DNA of 64,000 nt, from positions 496,001 to 560,000 of the forward strand of contig NZ_CP018870.1 of the NCBI RefSeq assembly GCF_001941845.1, read 5' to 3'. The first letter of the stretch is position 1; every line of letters begins with the position of its first letter. Shown here piece after piece: positions 1 through 8,166 of this stretch. The position numbers were made by a program, and so were the translations under genes. The notes under the pieces were generated by a model. That model saw only the letters and a program-made list of their open reading frames with translations. It did no database searches and had not been told where the DNA came from. Source of the stretch: Streptomyces sp. TN58 (lineage in GTDB: Bacteria; Actinomycetota; Actinomycetes; Streptomycetales; Streptomycetaceae).

Positions 1-1
1 G

Positions 2-220
2 GTGGCCGGTTCCCTGCTGACCCTGCAGACCCTGATCGACATGGCGGACGCGGTGCTCTTCATGCTCGCCGTCATCAACATCATCGGCCTGTACCTGCTG
101 GCCCCCGTCGTCAAGCGGGAGCTGAACTCCTTCCTCGACTTCGTCCGCCGCCGCGACGCCGGCATCGCGACGGACGACGACGAGGACACCGACCAGGAGC
201 CGGTGAAGACCACCGTCTGA
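2..220 (+). CDS. C-terminal end of an alanine/glycine:cation symporter (AGCS family), cut by window start
   Basis: This is the last 72 residues of a larger membrane protein whose beginning lies before the window. The visible part has a hydrophobic helix (LFMLAVINIIGLYLLAPVV), then a charged amphipathic stretch and a long acidic tail ending in PVKTTV. The segment resembles the final transmembrane helix of AGCS family Na+/alanine symporters, which have a conserved 'NIIGLYLLAP' type end. In that family the protein couples sodium entry to uptake of alanine or glycine at the cytoplasmic membrane. A GTG at base 2 is only an internal codon, not a credible start. The family assignment is from recall of the C-terminal motif only. 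Confidence 0.65.
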   Translation: MAGSLLTLQTLIDMADAVLFMLAVINIIGLYLLAPVVKRELNSFLDFVRRRDAGIATDDDEDTDQEPVKTTV

Positions 221-243
221 CCGCCCCCGCGGCCCGGCTCCCG

Positions 244-287
244 GAGGACCCGTACCCACCCTGCGCCTTGGGCGGGTACGGGTCCTC
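244..287 (+). terminator. Strong stem-loop terminator after the symporter gene
   Basis: A perfect 14-bp inverted repeat (arms 244-257 and 274-287, GAGGACCCGTACCC and its complement) encloses a 16-nt loop. It lies 23 bases after the symporter stop codon. There is no T-run, which is usual for terminators in GC-rich actinomycetes. Confidence 0.8.
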
Positions 288-480
288 TGCCTGTTCACGA
301 ACACCGTCACCGCACGTCAAGTGCCCCCTGGCGACATCCCGCCCCGCCCGATAGGGTGTGAAGAACGCGTCAATATGCCCATCACACCGAAGGGCGGACG
401 CGGGGTGTGCCGGGAAGTCTGGTCGGCGTCATAGGGGCCGTGTGCCCGAATGCTGCCGACGCCCCGGAGGTTCCCCCGCC

Positions 481-1782
481 ATGACCCATGCCCCGCCCCC
501 ACAGCGCTCTCCCTTCCTCGGCCTGCTTCCCTGGTCCGAGCGACGCGCCATCTCCGAGGCTCTGCGCACCGAGACCATCGGCGGACTCGTACTCCTGGCC
601 GCGGCCGTCATCGCCCTCGTCTGGGCCAACAGCCCCCTCGGCGACGTCTACCAGCAGGTGCGCGACTTCCACTTCGGGATACCCGCCCTGGGCCTCGACC
701 TCTCGGTCGGCCACTGGACCGCCGACGGCCTCCTCGCCGTCTTCTTCCTCGTCGCGGGCATCGAGCTCAAGCGTGAACTCGTCGTCGGCGAGCTCCGTAC
801 ACCGGCGACCGCGGCCCTCCCCGTGATCGCCGCCGTGTGCGGCATGGCCGTCCCCGCCGCCCTGTACGCGCTGACCGCCGGACTCGGCGGCGGCAGCCTC
901 GACGGCTGGGCCGTACCCATGGCCACCGACATCGCCTTCGCACTCGCCGTGCTCGCGGTGATCAGCACGCACCTGCCCGCGGCCCTGCGCGCCTTCCTGC
1001 TGACCCTGGCCGTGGTCGACGACCTCGGCGCCATCCTCATCATCGCGGTCTTCTTCACCGCCGATCTGAACTTCTGGGCCCTCGGCGGCGCCGTCGCCGG
1101 GCTGCTCGCCTTCTACGCCCTCCAGCGCTTCCGGGTCCGCGGCTGGTGGTGGTACGTCCCGCTCGGCATCGCCGTCTGGGCGCTGATGTACAACAGCGGC
1201 GTCCACGCCACCGTCGCCGGCGTCGCCATGGGCCTCATCCTGCGCGCCACGCGGGACAAGGGCGAGGAATCCGCCCCCGGGGCCCGGGTTTCCCACCTCG
1301 TCCACCCCTTCTCCGCCGGTGTCGCCGTCCCCCTCTTCGCCCTGTTCGCCGCCGGTGTCACCGTCTCGGCGGGCGCTCTCGCGGACGTGTTCACCCGGCC
1401 CGAACCGCTCGGCGTGGTCGTGGGCCTGGTCGCCGGCAAGATCCTCGGCGTGTTCGGCGGCACCTACCTCGCCGCCCGCTTCACCCGCGCCCGCCTCAAC
1501 CCCGACCTCGCGTGGGCCGACGTCTTCGGACTGTCCGTCCTGGCCGGAATCGGTTTCACCGTCGCCCTGCTCATCGGCGAACTCGCCTTCCCCGGCCAGG
1601 ACGTCACCGAGCAGATCAAGGCGGCCGTCCTCATCGGCTCCGTCGCCGCCGCCGGACTGGCCGCCCTCTTCCTGCGCCGACGCAACACGGTCTACAAGCG
1701 CCTGTACGAGGAGGAGACGCTGGACGCCGACTCCGACGGCGTCCCCGACATCTACCAGCGCGCGAACACCGCCGAGCACTGA
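481..1782 (+). CDS. nhaA: Na+/H+ antiporter NhaA
   Basis: A 433-residue integral membrane antiporter that exchanges internal sodium for external protons and so controls cytoplasmic pH and sodium. The family's functional aspartates are present: D150 in ATDIAFALAV and the D180-D181 pair in AVVDDLGAIL, matching E. coli D133 and D163/D164. About eleven or twelve hydrophobic segments follow. I chose the ATG at 481 because a GGAGG sequence precedes it at about 464-468; the frame is open further upstream to 358, but that extension is arginine-rich and not NhaA-like. The tail after the last helix is hydrophilic and acidic. The gene stands alone, converging on the PucR-type regulator. Confidence 0.93.
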   Translation: MTHAPPPQRSPFLGLLPWSERRAISEALRTETIGGLVLLAAAVIALVWANSPLGDVYQQVRDFHFGIPALGLDLSVGHWTADGLLAVFFLVAGIELKRELVVGELRTPATAALPVIAAVCGMAVPAALYALTAGLGGGSLDGWAVPMATDIAFALAVLAVISTHLPAALRAFLLTLAVVDDLGAILIIAVFFTADLNFWALGGAVAGLLAFYALQRFRVRGWWWYVPLGIAVWALMYNSGVHATVAGVAMGLILRATRDKGEESAPGARVSHLVHPFSAGVAVPLFALFAAGVTVSAGALADVFTRPEPLGVVVGLVAGKILGVFGGTYLAARFTRARLNPDLAWADVFGLSVLAGIGFTVALLIGELAFPGQDVTEQIKAAVLIGSVAAAGLAALFLRRRNTVYKRLYEEETLDADSDGVPDIYQRANTAEH

Positions 1783-1807
1783 TCGAAGCGCCCGCGGGAC
1801 CGGCCGG

Positions 1808-2893
1808 TCACTGCTCTTTCCCCGGCCAGTCCAGCAGCCGGGCTCCGATGACGGCCGTCTGCAGGGTGTAGCGGTGGCGCGGATCACCGGGGTCGGCTCC
1901 GGTGAGCTTGTGTATGCGTTCGAGGCGGTACGTGAAAGCGCGGACGCTCAGCGACAGCAGGCGCGCCGCGTCGGTGGCCACGCACCCCGTGTCGAAGTAG
2001 GCATTGAGGGTGTCGATCAGCGGCCTGGCGCCGCCGCGCGCCTGCCGGAGGGGGCCGAGAACGGTCTCGACCAGGTCGGCCATGGCCTGCCGGTCCCGCC
2101 CGAGGACCGGGTAGACCAGCAGGTCCGCGGCGTGCAGGACCGGCCCCTCCAGGTCGATGCGGCGGGCGAGGTCGAGGGCGTTGAGTGCCTCCTCGTAGGA
2201 GTGGACCACTCCCCCGGCGCCGGCGTGGGGCCTGCCGATGGCGACCAGGCCGCCGTCGGTGGCGGCGTACGCCTGCTTCGCGAAGTAGGCCAGCACCTCG
2301 GGCCGGTCGCCGGGGGCGACGCAGATCAGCCGGCCCTCCTTGGTGGTCAGCAGGATGTTGCGGTGGCCGAACCGGGCGAGGACGGCCGTCTCGACCCCCC
2401 GCACGGTGCTGTAGCCGTCGCCGTACGGTTCCGGTCCCTGCGCCACCGCCACCGCGTGGGCCTGGGCCAGTCGCAGGCCGAACCGCTCGGCCCGCTCCGC
2501 GAGCCGCCCCAGATCGCTGCCGCCGTACAGCAGGTCGTCGATGAACTCCCGCCGTTCGGCCTCCTGTTGCCGAACGGCCTGCTGCTGGGCCCGCTCGTAC
2601 CCCTCCGCGAACGCGTCGACCGCCTGCTCCAGCGCGCCCAGCAGGTAGGGCAACTCCCTTACGGGGAGGTCCGGCTGGATCTCCCGGGTCAACGCCAGGT
2701 GGGCCCGTACGAGCGACCGCAGGCCGATGCCGGCCTCCGCGGCCCGTTCGCCCGCGTCCCGGCGGGCCTCCAGCTCGGCGCGGGTGAAGCGGCGACCGGT
2801 GGCGCACACCTGGCGCAGGAGGTCCGCGCTTCCCTCCAGATACTCGTCCGTCGCCTGCTGCTCGTCGCTCAACCTTCGGCCCGCCCCGTTCAT
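1808..2893 (-). CDS. PucR-family helix-turn-helix transcriptional regulator
   Basis: A protein of about 361 residues. The C-terminus (CVATDAARLLSLSVRAFTYR and following residues) matches the PucR-type HTH, in which a short helix-turn-helix near the end is preceded by 'NAYFDTGCVATDAARLL'. The central part resembles the GGDEF-like CdaR domain found in this family, and the N-terminal 100 residues are helical. Such proteins usually control catabolic or secondary-metabolism genes, but no target is evident here; both neighbours are membrane proteins with their own signals. The start is uncertain: ATG at 2893 is chosen, with a GTG three codons earlier, and the frame is open further to 3142. No strong ribosome site separates these choices. 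Confidence 0.8.
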   Translation of the reverse strand: MNGAGRRLSDEQQATDEYLEGSADLLRQVCATGRRFTRAELEARRDAGERAAEAGIGLRSLVRAHLALTREIQPDLPVRELPYLLGALEQAVDAFAEGYERAQQQAVRQQEAERREFIDDLLYGGSDLGRLAERAERFGLRLAQAHAVAVAQGPEPYGDGYSTVRGVETAVLARFGHRNILLTTKEGRLICVAPGDRPEVLAYFAKQAYAATDGGLVAIGRPHAGAGGVVHSYEEALNALDLARRIDLEGPVLHAADLLVYPVLGRDRQAMADLVETVLGPLRQARGGARPLIDTLNAYFDTGCVATDAARLLSLSVRAFTYRLERIHKLTGADPGDPRHRYTLQTAVIGARLLDWPGKEQ

Positions 2894-3068
2894 GCCCGTC
2901 ACTGCCCGGGGGCCAGCCTGCCATGCCTCCGGCGGGGCACACTCCGCAGGTCGGCCATCCGCGCCGGGGCGCGGCCGCATGTCCCGTCCCCGGGCCTGTA
3001 CGGAGGAGGCGGGTGGCCCGGACGGGAAGCGGGTGGAGGTGGAACCAGGGGGGTGGAGCCCCGCTCGG

Positions 3069-3386
3069 TCAGCGCGCACTCTTTGGACCGACGCGGCGCG
3101 CCCGTACCGCGGCCTGGGTGAAGAACACCGCCGCCGCGACACACAGCGCCACCCCGGCGGCCGAGCATGCCGTGGTCAGCCCGGCGGGGGCGTCCAGCAT
3201 GCGCGGCACGGTGTTCAGGCACGCCTGCGCGTACAGGCCGAGCATGGCGTAGGCGTAGGCCCGGGCGACGGCGCGGCTGCGCAGCCTTTCCGGCGTCCAC
3301 CCCCACAGGAGCGCCACGGGGAGGGGAAGCAGGAGGAGCGTCGCCGCCGCCAGGGCGACTGCGTGGAGGGCGGGGTTCGCGTGCAT
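3069..3386 (-). CDS. Small membrane protein of unknown function
   Basis: A 105-residue protein with about three hydrophobic stretches (residues about 8-28, 45-60 and 72-92) and a basic C-terminus (AVRARRVGPKSAR). The ATG at 3386 is preceded on its strand by GAGAGG at a good distance. It lies between the RCK-channel protein and the PucR gene, on the same strand as both, with gaps of 132 and 175 bases. I do not recognise the family. It is most likely a small Streptomyces-restricted integral membrane protein. Confidence 0.6.
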   Translation of the reverse strand: MHANPALHAVALAAATLLLLPLPVALLWGWTPERLRSRAVARAYAYAMLGLYAQACLNTVPRMLDAPAGLTTACSAAGVALCVAAAVFFTQAAVRARRVGPKSAR

Positions 3387-3518
3387 GGGTTCCTCTCTGG
3401 TGCGGATGATCACCGTACGGCCCGGCCGTCGGGGGATCACATGCCGGAGTCCGGCAGTCTCGCCACCCCGTGGCTGCCGCCCGCGACGCGCCGCCCCGCG
3501 CCTCTCGGGGCGGCCTCC

Positions 3519-5462
3519 TCACGCGCGGGAGGCCGGGACGGCGCCGCGGCCGAGCAGCTCCGCCAGGCCCCGGCGGGTGGCCGCCAGGACGACCCGGTCC
3601 TGCGCCTTGAGGACGTAGCCGGGGTGCAGGTCCCAGACCAGGCCGGCCTCGGGACCGCGGGCCTCTTCGGGCGTGGCGGCGAGGTCGGGCCGCCGGTCCT
3701 CCGGTGCGCTGGTGTCCAGGGCGATCACGCGCCATGCCCCGGGGCGGAACGACTCCGCGACGGTCCGTCCCTCCAGCTGCGGATGTCCCTCCACCACGAG
3801 CGCGGCGAAGAGCAGCACGCGCCGCTCGACCGGCACGGCTCCGAGTACCTGCCGGCCCATCATCGCTCCGGCGAAGGCGGGCGCCGCCAGGTGGGTCACG
3901 CTGCGGCTGCGGGTCAGCGCCTCGGGGTGGGCGGCGCGCAGGGTGCGGTACACGGCCGTCGCGAAGTCGTCCTCGTAGAGCCGCATCACGACCCGCAGGT
4001 CGGGCCGGACGGCCCGCGCGTACAGGGCCGCCTCCAGGTTCGTGATGTCCGCGCTGGTCAGGGCGAGCAGGGCATGCGCACGGCCGACCCGCGCCGCTTC
4101 GAGCACGCCTTCCTCGGTCACGTCTCCGAGGACGACGGGGACGCGCAGGCGCCGGGCGAGTTCGATGCCCCTGGCGTCCGGGTCCGACTCGACGCACACC
4201 ACGGGGATCTCCAGTTCCCTCAGCCGCGCCAGCACCCTGGTGCCGACCTTGCCGAGGCCCAGCAGTACGACGTGGCCCGAGGCCCTGCGCGGCGGCCGGC
4301 GCAGTGTGGTCGCGGTCCGGAACGCCCCCAGGCCCTCCAGCGCCGCCGCCACGAGGACCGGCAGCAGGAGCAGCCCCACGAAACCGGCGAGGATCTGCAG
4401 TGTCTTGCGCTCGGGCGGCTCCCCCACCGCGGGGTCGTTGATGGCGAAGAGGTCGAGGAGGGTGATGTACGCCGCGTGCAGCGGGTGGTCCCCGGTCGTG
4501 ATCCAGGCGGCCACCGCCAGCGCGCCCACCGCTGCGACGATCCCCGCGAGGGACCACCGCAGGCGGCGGGAGAACAGGGAGGCGACGGGGAAGGCTGCGC
4601 CCGCCAGGCGGCCTGCCGATACGGCGGGGCCGGCGTGGGAGACCGCTTCCAGGGCGACGATGCCGCGACCGGTGGCGGCGGCTACCGCCCGGTCGTCCGG
4701 CAGCAGTTGCGGCCCGCGCTCGCCGCTGTGTTCCGAGCCCTCCGCTCCGGCCGGGTCGCCGGAGGTCGCCGACAGCAAGGCCAGTGTGCACAGCCCCGGA
4801 TCGGCGACCTCCCCCGGGCCCGGTGGCGTGCGTTCGACCGCGCGCAGGAGCAGGCCGTCCGCCTGCACGATCTTGCTGGTGCCGGCGACGGCGGAGGCGG
4901 CGAGGGCCGGCGCGGCGGTGTCCGCGTCGGACAGGACCGTGGTCGACGCGTCCAGTTCCCGCAGGTCCAGGCCGGGCTCGGCGATGATCGCGGCCTGGTC
5001 GAGCAGCTCTTCGAGGTGCTGGCCCAGCTTGCGGTTGTAGAGCCTGATCACCAGCCGGAGCCTGGGGTTGAGCCGGCGGGCGACGAGAGCCGCACGCACG
5101 TTGACCTCGTCGTCCTCGTACACCAGCGCCAGCGCGGCGGCCCGCTCCACCCCGGCCTGCGCCAGCAGCTCCTCGTCCGGTTCGGCTCCTTCCACGACAC
5201 GCAGGTGCGGGTCCGCCTCCCCGGGCCCCGGGACGCGGGGGTTCCTGGCCACGGGAACGCGGCTCAGCAGTCCGAGGGCGGAGCGCCTGGACCGCAGGCC
5301 CACCACGGGCTGCTGTGCGCGGGCCTCGGGCACCACGAGCGTCACGCGCTCCCGGTACACGTCCCGAAGTTCGCCTGCCAGCCGCCTGGCCAGACCGTCA
5401 TCGCCGCAGACGACCATCCAACCGCCGGGCAGGGGGAGTTGGGACCGTGAGTGATTCGCCAC
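3519..5462 (-). CDS. Two-RCK-domain ion-channel-like protein (TrkA-N/NAD-binding)
   Basis: A 647-residue protein with two nucleotide-binding RCK (TrkA-N) modules around a membrane core. The first module is at residues 12-165 (VVCGDDGLARRLAG, a degenerate loop). Two hydrophobic helices follow at about 303-322 and 353-376 with a re-entrant-looking segment between them. The second module starts at 396 with a clear GLGKVG Rossmann loop and ends in a TrkA-C-like part. This is the layout of a ligand-gated potassium channel subunit. However, the pore segment reads LLDLFAINDPAVGE instead of a TVGYG filter, so ion selectivity is not assured. It is a single-gene unit. Confidence 0.78.
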   Translation of the reverse strand: MANHSRSQLPLPGGWMVVCGDDGLARRLAGELRDVYRERVTLVVPEARAQQPVVGLRSRRSALGLLSRVPVARNPRVPGPGEADPHLRVVEGAEPDEELLAQAGVERAAALALVYEDDEVNVRAALVARRLNPRLRLVIRLYNRKLGQHLEELLDQAAIIAEPGLDLRELDASTTVLSDADTAAPALAASAVAGTSKIVQADGLLLRAVERTPPGPGEVADPGLCTLALLSATSGDPAGAEGSEHSGERGPQLLPDDRAVAAATGRGIVALEAVSHAGPAVSAGRLAGAAFPVASLFSRRLRWSLAGIVAAVGALAVAAWITTGDHPLHAAYITLLDLFAINDPAVGEPPERKTLQILAGFVGLLLLPVLVAAALEGLGAFRTATTLRRPPRRASGHVVLLGLGKVGTRVLARLRELEIPVVCVESDPDARGIELARRLRVPVVLGDVTEEGVLEAARVGRAHALLALTSADITNLEAALYARAVRPDLRVVMRLYEDDFATAVYRTLRAAHPEALTRSRSVTHLAAPAFAGAMMGRQVLGAVPVERRVLLFAALVVEGHPQLEGRTVAESFRPGAWRVIALDTSAPEDRRPDLAATPEEARGPEAGLVWDLHPGYVLKAQDRVVLAATRRGLAELLGRGAVPASRA

Positions 5463-5648
5463 CGATCAAGTGTGCCTGGCGTCGGACGGTTCGCCGCACG
5501 CAGCCGGACGCATGCACCCCGTGTCCGTCCGGCTCGCCTCGCGGTCCTGCGGGGCAGAGCCCATGCTGGGGAGTAGGGCACCTTGGCACCTTCGGCCTGA
5601 GGTCTGTCCTCCCACGAGGCCGTGCAGGGCGCCCGTGAGGAGGAAGTC

Positions 5649-5855
5649 ATGCGTATCCGCAGAACGCTGGGCCTCGTCCTGGCCGCAGCCACCCTCGCCG
5701 GAGCGGGCGCCGTCGGTGCCGTCAGCGCCCAGGCGGCCGCGTCTCCGACGATCACCAGGCAGGAGTGCACGGACGCGGGCGGGCAGATCAGGTCGGTCCC
5801 CTACGGCGGTGACACCTGCACCCTGCCCGACGGAACCAGCCAGAAGATCACCTGA
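5649..5855 (+). CDS. Small secreted protein
   Basis: A 68-residue protein. The first 33 residues form a typical Sec signal peptide: MRIRR, a hydrophobic stretch of Ala, Leu and Gly, then AVSAQA|A as probable cleavage. The mature part is about 35 residues, with two cysteines (ITRQEC and GDTC) that could form one disulphide. The ATG is preceded by GAGGAGG. The mature sequence does not identify a family with certainty; it recalls small secreted proteins of unknown role in Streptomyces. A GC-rich terminator follows directly. Confidence 0.7.
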   Translation: MRIRRTLGLVLAAATLAGAGAVGAVSAQAAASPTITRQECTDAGGQIRSVPYGGDTCTLPDGTSQKIT

Positions 5856-5890
5856 CGGAGAACACACCGCCAGGTGACGCCCTTTCCTGC

Positions 5891-5919
5891 GCCCCGGCGG
5901 CCGCACCTGGCGCCGGGGC
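5891..5919 (+). terminator. Stem-loop terminator after the small secreted protein
   Basis: A perfect 9-bp inverted repeat (GCCCCGGCG at 5891-5899 and its complement at 5911-5919) with an 11-nt loop lies 35 bases after the stop codon. Confidence 0.65.
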
Positions 5920-6052
5920 TCCGTCGTGGCGGCTGCCCGTGCAAGCCGTCGGACCAGCGCCAACTGGCCGCCCAGCATGGGAATTCGGCCACACCGTGGC
6001 CTGGTTCGACGACCAGTCAGAAGCTGTGCTGCTTCGAAGTACGCTGACCCAC

Positions 6053-6340
6053 ATGACCGATACCAGCACGAATGACGAGCAGGTGTACGACGACCTGCGC
6101 GCCCTGACGGACCAGTACATGCAGGCCGTCCGTACGCGTCTCGCCGAGATCGAGTCCCCCCTCACCCGCGAGCGCGGCGCCCGGCTGGTCACGGACGAAC
6201 TGCTCACGGGCGCCAAGCAGGCCAAGCTCATCCGCAGCGCCGCCGTGGGCGAGTTGAAGCAGGGCCGTACGCTCAAGCAGGTCGCGGAGCTCACCGGTCT
6301 CTCCGTACCGCGCGTCGACCAGCTACTCAAGGCGAAGTAG
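6053..6340 (+). CDS. Small helix-turn-helix DNA-binding protein
   Basis: A 95-residue, highly helical and charged protein. The C-terminal 25 residues (LKQVAELTGLSVPRVDQLLK) read as a helix-turn-helix of the sigma-70 region 4 or MarR-like type: 'Q-V-A-E-L-T-G-L-S-V-P-R-V'. No other domain is visible. The ATG at 6053 lies 7 bases after a TACGCT hexamer (6040-6045), so the message may be leaderless. The frame is open back to 5939 but that part is not protein-like. A convergent terminator separates it from the next gene. Confidence 0.75.
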   Translation: MTDTSTNDEQVYDDLRALTDQYMQAVRTRLAEIESPLTRERGARLVTDELLTGAKQAKLIRSAAVGELKQGRTLKQVAELTGLSVPRVDQLLKAK

Positions 6341-6370
6341 CCGGTCGGCGGCCGCCCCGCACCCGACGAC

Positions 6371-6399
6371 AGGGCCCCGATGACCGCTTCCGGGGCCCT
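6371..6399. terminator. Convergent stem-loop terminator
   Basis: A perfect 9-bp inverted repeat (AGGGCCCCG at 6371-6379, complement at 6391-6399) lies between the stop codons of two converging genes (6340 and 6411), so it may serve both. Confidence 0.7.
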
Positions 6400-6410
6400 T
6401 CGCCCACCTC

Positions 6411-6827
6411 TCAGCGGACCGCCCCGCGTACTGCGGCGCCGGCTCCGTCGCGGCGGTGCGCGGCATGGAGGGCGACGGCGGCGGTGGCCGCGGCGAGGAG
6501 TCCCGCCGTCATGAATCCGTCGCGCGAGCGCCAGGAGAGCACCGACCAGCAGGACCGTGCGGACAGCAGCGAGCCCACGCTGAGCCATGACCCCGCGGAG
6601 AGCAGGGAGAGGGCGGAGCCGACGGACGCGGCGGAGAGGGCGGAGCCCACCGATCCGACGGACAGCACCGAGCCGACCGATCCGATCGACAGGACCGAAC
6701 CGACGGAGCCGATCGACAGGATCGAGTCCTTCGAGCACAGGGAGAGGTAGGAGCCGTCTTCCCGGCACGGCGGCTTCGCCGGCGTCCGCCGTGCGGTCGC
6801 TCTACGCACTTTGCCTGATTCCGCCAT
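6411..6827 (-). CDS. Ser/Gly/Val/Leu repeat protein of unknown function
   Basis: A 138-residue protein dominated by a tandem low-complexity repeat. Between about residues 35 and 85, units of the type 'SVLSIGSVG' recur about every nine to ten residues, drifting to 'SALSAAS', 'SALSLLS' and 'SWLSVGS'. A short basic and proline-rich N-terminus precedes the repeat and an alanine-rich hydrophobic stretch (FMTAGLLAAATAAVALHAA) follows it, perhaps one membrane helix. Proteins with this SxxSIGSxGS repeat occur in Streptomyces as far as I recall, with no known role. The periodic small and hydrophobic residues suggest a repetitive beta or coil structure. ATG 6827 is chosen over the GTG just before it. 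Confidence 0.6.
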   Translation of the reverse strand: MAESGKVRRATARRTPAKPPCREDGSYLSLCSKDSILSIGSVGSVLSIGSVGSVLSVGSVGSALSAASVGSALSLLSAGSWLSVGSLLSARSCWSVLSWRSRDGFMTAGLLAAATAAVALHAAHRRDGAGAAVRGAVR

Positions 6828-6887
6828 CACACGCCCTGCTTCCGGTCGGGTTCCCTGTCCCCCATCTTCGCCCGAACGGGCCCCGGA

Positions 6888-7103
6888 TCAGCCGAAGCTG
6901 CGCCGGTGCTCCGGGGTCTGCTGCGGTGGGATGTTGCGCAGCCGGCGAGCCGGAGGGCGCCCCGGGGCGGTCCCGTGTGGGCCCTCGTCGCCGGATCGTC
7001 CTGCCGTCTGGTCGGGTTGCTCAGGTGCCACTGCCGGGACGAGCGCGATCACAGCGATGACCGCCGCCACCACGACGAGGATGACTGCAATGCTCACGGA
7101 CAT
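6888..7103 (-). CDS. Small single-pass membrane protein
   Basis: A 71-residue protein beginning with a strong hydrophobic helix (SIAVILVVVAAVIAVIALV, residues 2-23) followed by a hydrophilic Pro/Arg/Gly-rich tail. The ATG has a GGCGGGA ribosome site. The topology suggests an N-terminal anchor with a cytoplasmic tail. I do not recognise the family. It is 60 bases upstream of the Ser/Gly-repeat gene on the same strand, so the two may be cotranscribed. Confidence 0.6.
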   Translation of the reverse strand: MSVSIAVILVVVAAVIAVIALVPAVAPEQPDQTAGRSGDEGPHGTAPGRPPARRLRNIPPQQTPEHRRSFG

Positions 7104-7597
7104 GAATCCCGCCTTTCGCCTTGAGCTTCACACCTTGTGGCTACTCAGCGTTTCCAATATTCCGTCACCTAAACACGGTAAGTAATTCCGGGACGCGCCC
7201 CTTTGGTCACCGTGCTCGCCCAAGGCGCCGCATGACGAAGGGTGCAGCCGACACCTGTCGGCCAAACGCCGCAACAGGTGTCGCGGGTGCGGCGGATGGG
7301 CCGCACGGGCCGCACGGGCCTGCCGGAGACGGACCGGTCGGCGCTGAGCTGCGCGGACGCGTTCCCACGGCCCCGCATGCGGATCACAGGAACCCTCGTG
7401 AACGCCGCCAAGTGCCGTGCGGTTTCCGACAGTCGGGCGATCGCGGGCCCGCACCTTAGCGGATGGACAGCCATATGCTCCCCGAATATCCGATGTTCAC
7501 CACATCCCCCTCGTCCGGCGCGTAGCGTCCCCTCCGTCCAACCCGGCCGGTGATGGGAAGCCGGTCAGGGCCGTGAAGAAACCAGGAGGCTGCAACG
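7104..7597. other. Intergenic region, 494 bases, no gene seen
   Basis: This divergent intergenic region separates a small membrane protein gene from the roadblock gene. It contains a patch of lower GC near 7140-7190 and an 8-bp inverted repeat, ACACCTGT at 7251-7258 with its complement at 7274-7281. It also holds a short run of the direct repeat GGGCCGCAC near 7300-7320. Open frames cross it on both strands, but none has a start with a ribosome site and a protein-like composition. Confidence 0.5.
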
Positions 7598-7972
7598 ATG
7601 GTCAACGTAGAGACGTCCCTGAAAGAGGCGATGACCTCGATCGAGGGGAGCGTGGGAGCGGCGCTGGTCGACTACACGAGCGGCATGGCGCTCGGCACGC
7701 TGGGCGGCGGCAAGGACCTCGACCTGACGGTCGCCGCCGCCGGCAACACGGACGTGATCCGGGCGAAGATGCGCACCATGGAGATGCTGGGCATCAAGGA
7801 GGACATCGAGGACGTACTGATCACCCTCGGCGGCCAGTACCACCTCATCCGCCTGCTCAAGGGGCGTGGGGGCAACGGCCTGTTCCTCTACATCGTCCTG
7901 GACAAGGGCAAGTCGAACCTCGCCATGGCCCGCCACCAGCTCAAGCGCATCGAAGCGGACCTGGAACTCTAG
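7598..7972 (+). CDS. Roadblock/LC7 domain protein
   Basis: A 124-residue single-domain protein. The sequence pattern (SIEGSVGAALVDYTSGMALG at residues 13-32, the central 'EDVLITLGGQYHLIRLL' and 'LFLYIVLDKGKSNLAMAR' strands, then a final helix) is that of the roadblock/LC7 fold, a dimeric regulator of small GTPases. In Streptomyces such proteins usually sit in conservons with a sensor kinase, a DUF742 protein and a GTPase. None of these partners is present here, so this is an orphan copy. The ATG has an AGGAGG ribosome site. Confidence 0.85.
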   Translation: MVNVETSLKEAMTSIEGSVGAALVDYTSGMALGTLGGGKDLDLTVAAAGNTDVIRAKMRTMEMLGIKEDIEDVLITLGGQYHLIRLLKGRGGNGLFLYIVLDKGKSNLAMARHQLKRIEADLEL

Positions 7973-8005
7973 CCGCCCTCCTGTGCCCCGATTCCTTTTG
8001 CCCAT

Positions 8006-8027
8006 GAGTTGAAGAAGTCTTCAACTC
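8006..8027. promoter_or_regulatory. Perfect 22-bp palindrome upstream of the ArsR gene, probable operator
   Basis: The arms GAGTTGAAGA (8006-8015) and TCTTCAACTC (8018-8027) are exact complements around a 2-bp centre. It lies 140 bases before the ArsR-family start codon. Palindromes of this length are usual binding sites of dimeric winged-helix repressors, so autoregulation by the adjacent ArsR protein is the simplest reading. It is also only 34 bases after the roadblock stop, so a role as a terminator is possible, but it is AT-rich relative to local terminators. Confidence 0.65.
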
Positions 8028-8166
8028 GGCACATCCGAATGTGGTCACCCAAGGGTGAGGCGGGGCCGGGGTACAGGAGAATGGCTGGTCATGGTCACCG
8101 GGGGCGGGCGCGGCAGGACGAAAGCCGTCCCCGTCCATTGGTCAGAACCCGGGTAGGAGTTGCCAC

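Noticed and set aside
382..1887. A 501-codon minus-strand frame opposite nhaA
   Set aside because: Asp/Glu/Gly-rich antisense of the NhaA reading frame; nhaA has clear motifs and a ribosome site.
2727..5450. A 907-codon plus-strand frame opposite the PucR-type and RCK genes
   Set aside because: Crosses two genes and one intergenic region with no motif; composition is that of an antisense shadow.
6484..6750. An 88-codon acidic repeat frame opposite the Ser/Gly repeat gene
   Set aside because: The EPTDPTDSTEP-like repeats are what the opposite strand of the repeated DNA must give; it lacks a ribosome site.
7300..7325. Direct repeats of GGGCCGCAC as a regulatory array
   Set aside because: Only about three short GC-rich copies, which is expected by chance in this sequence.
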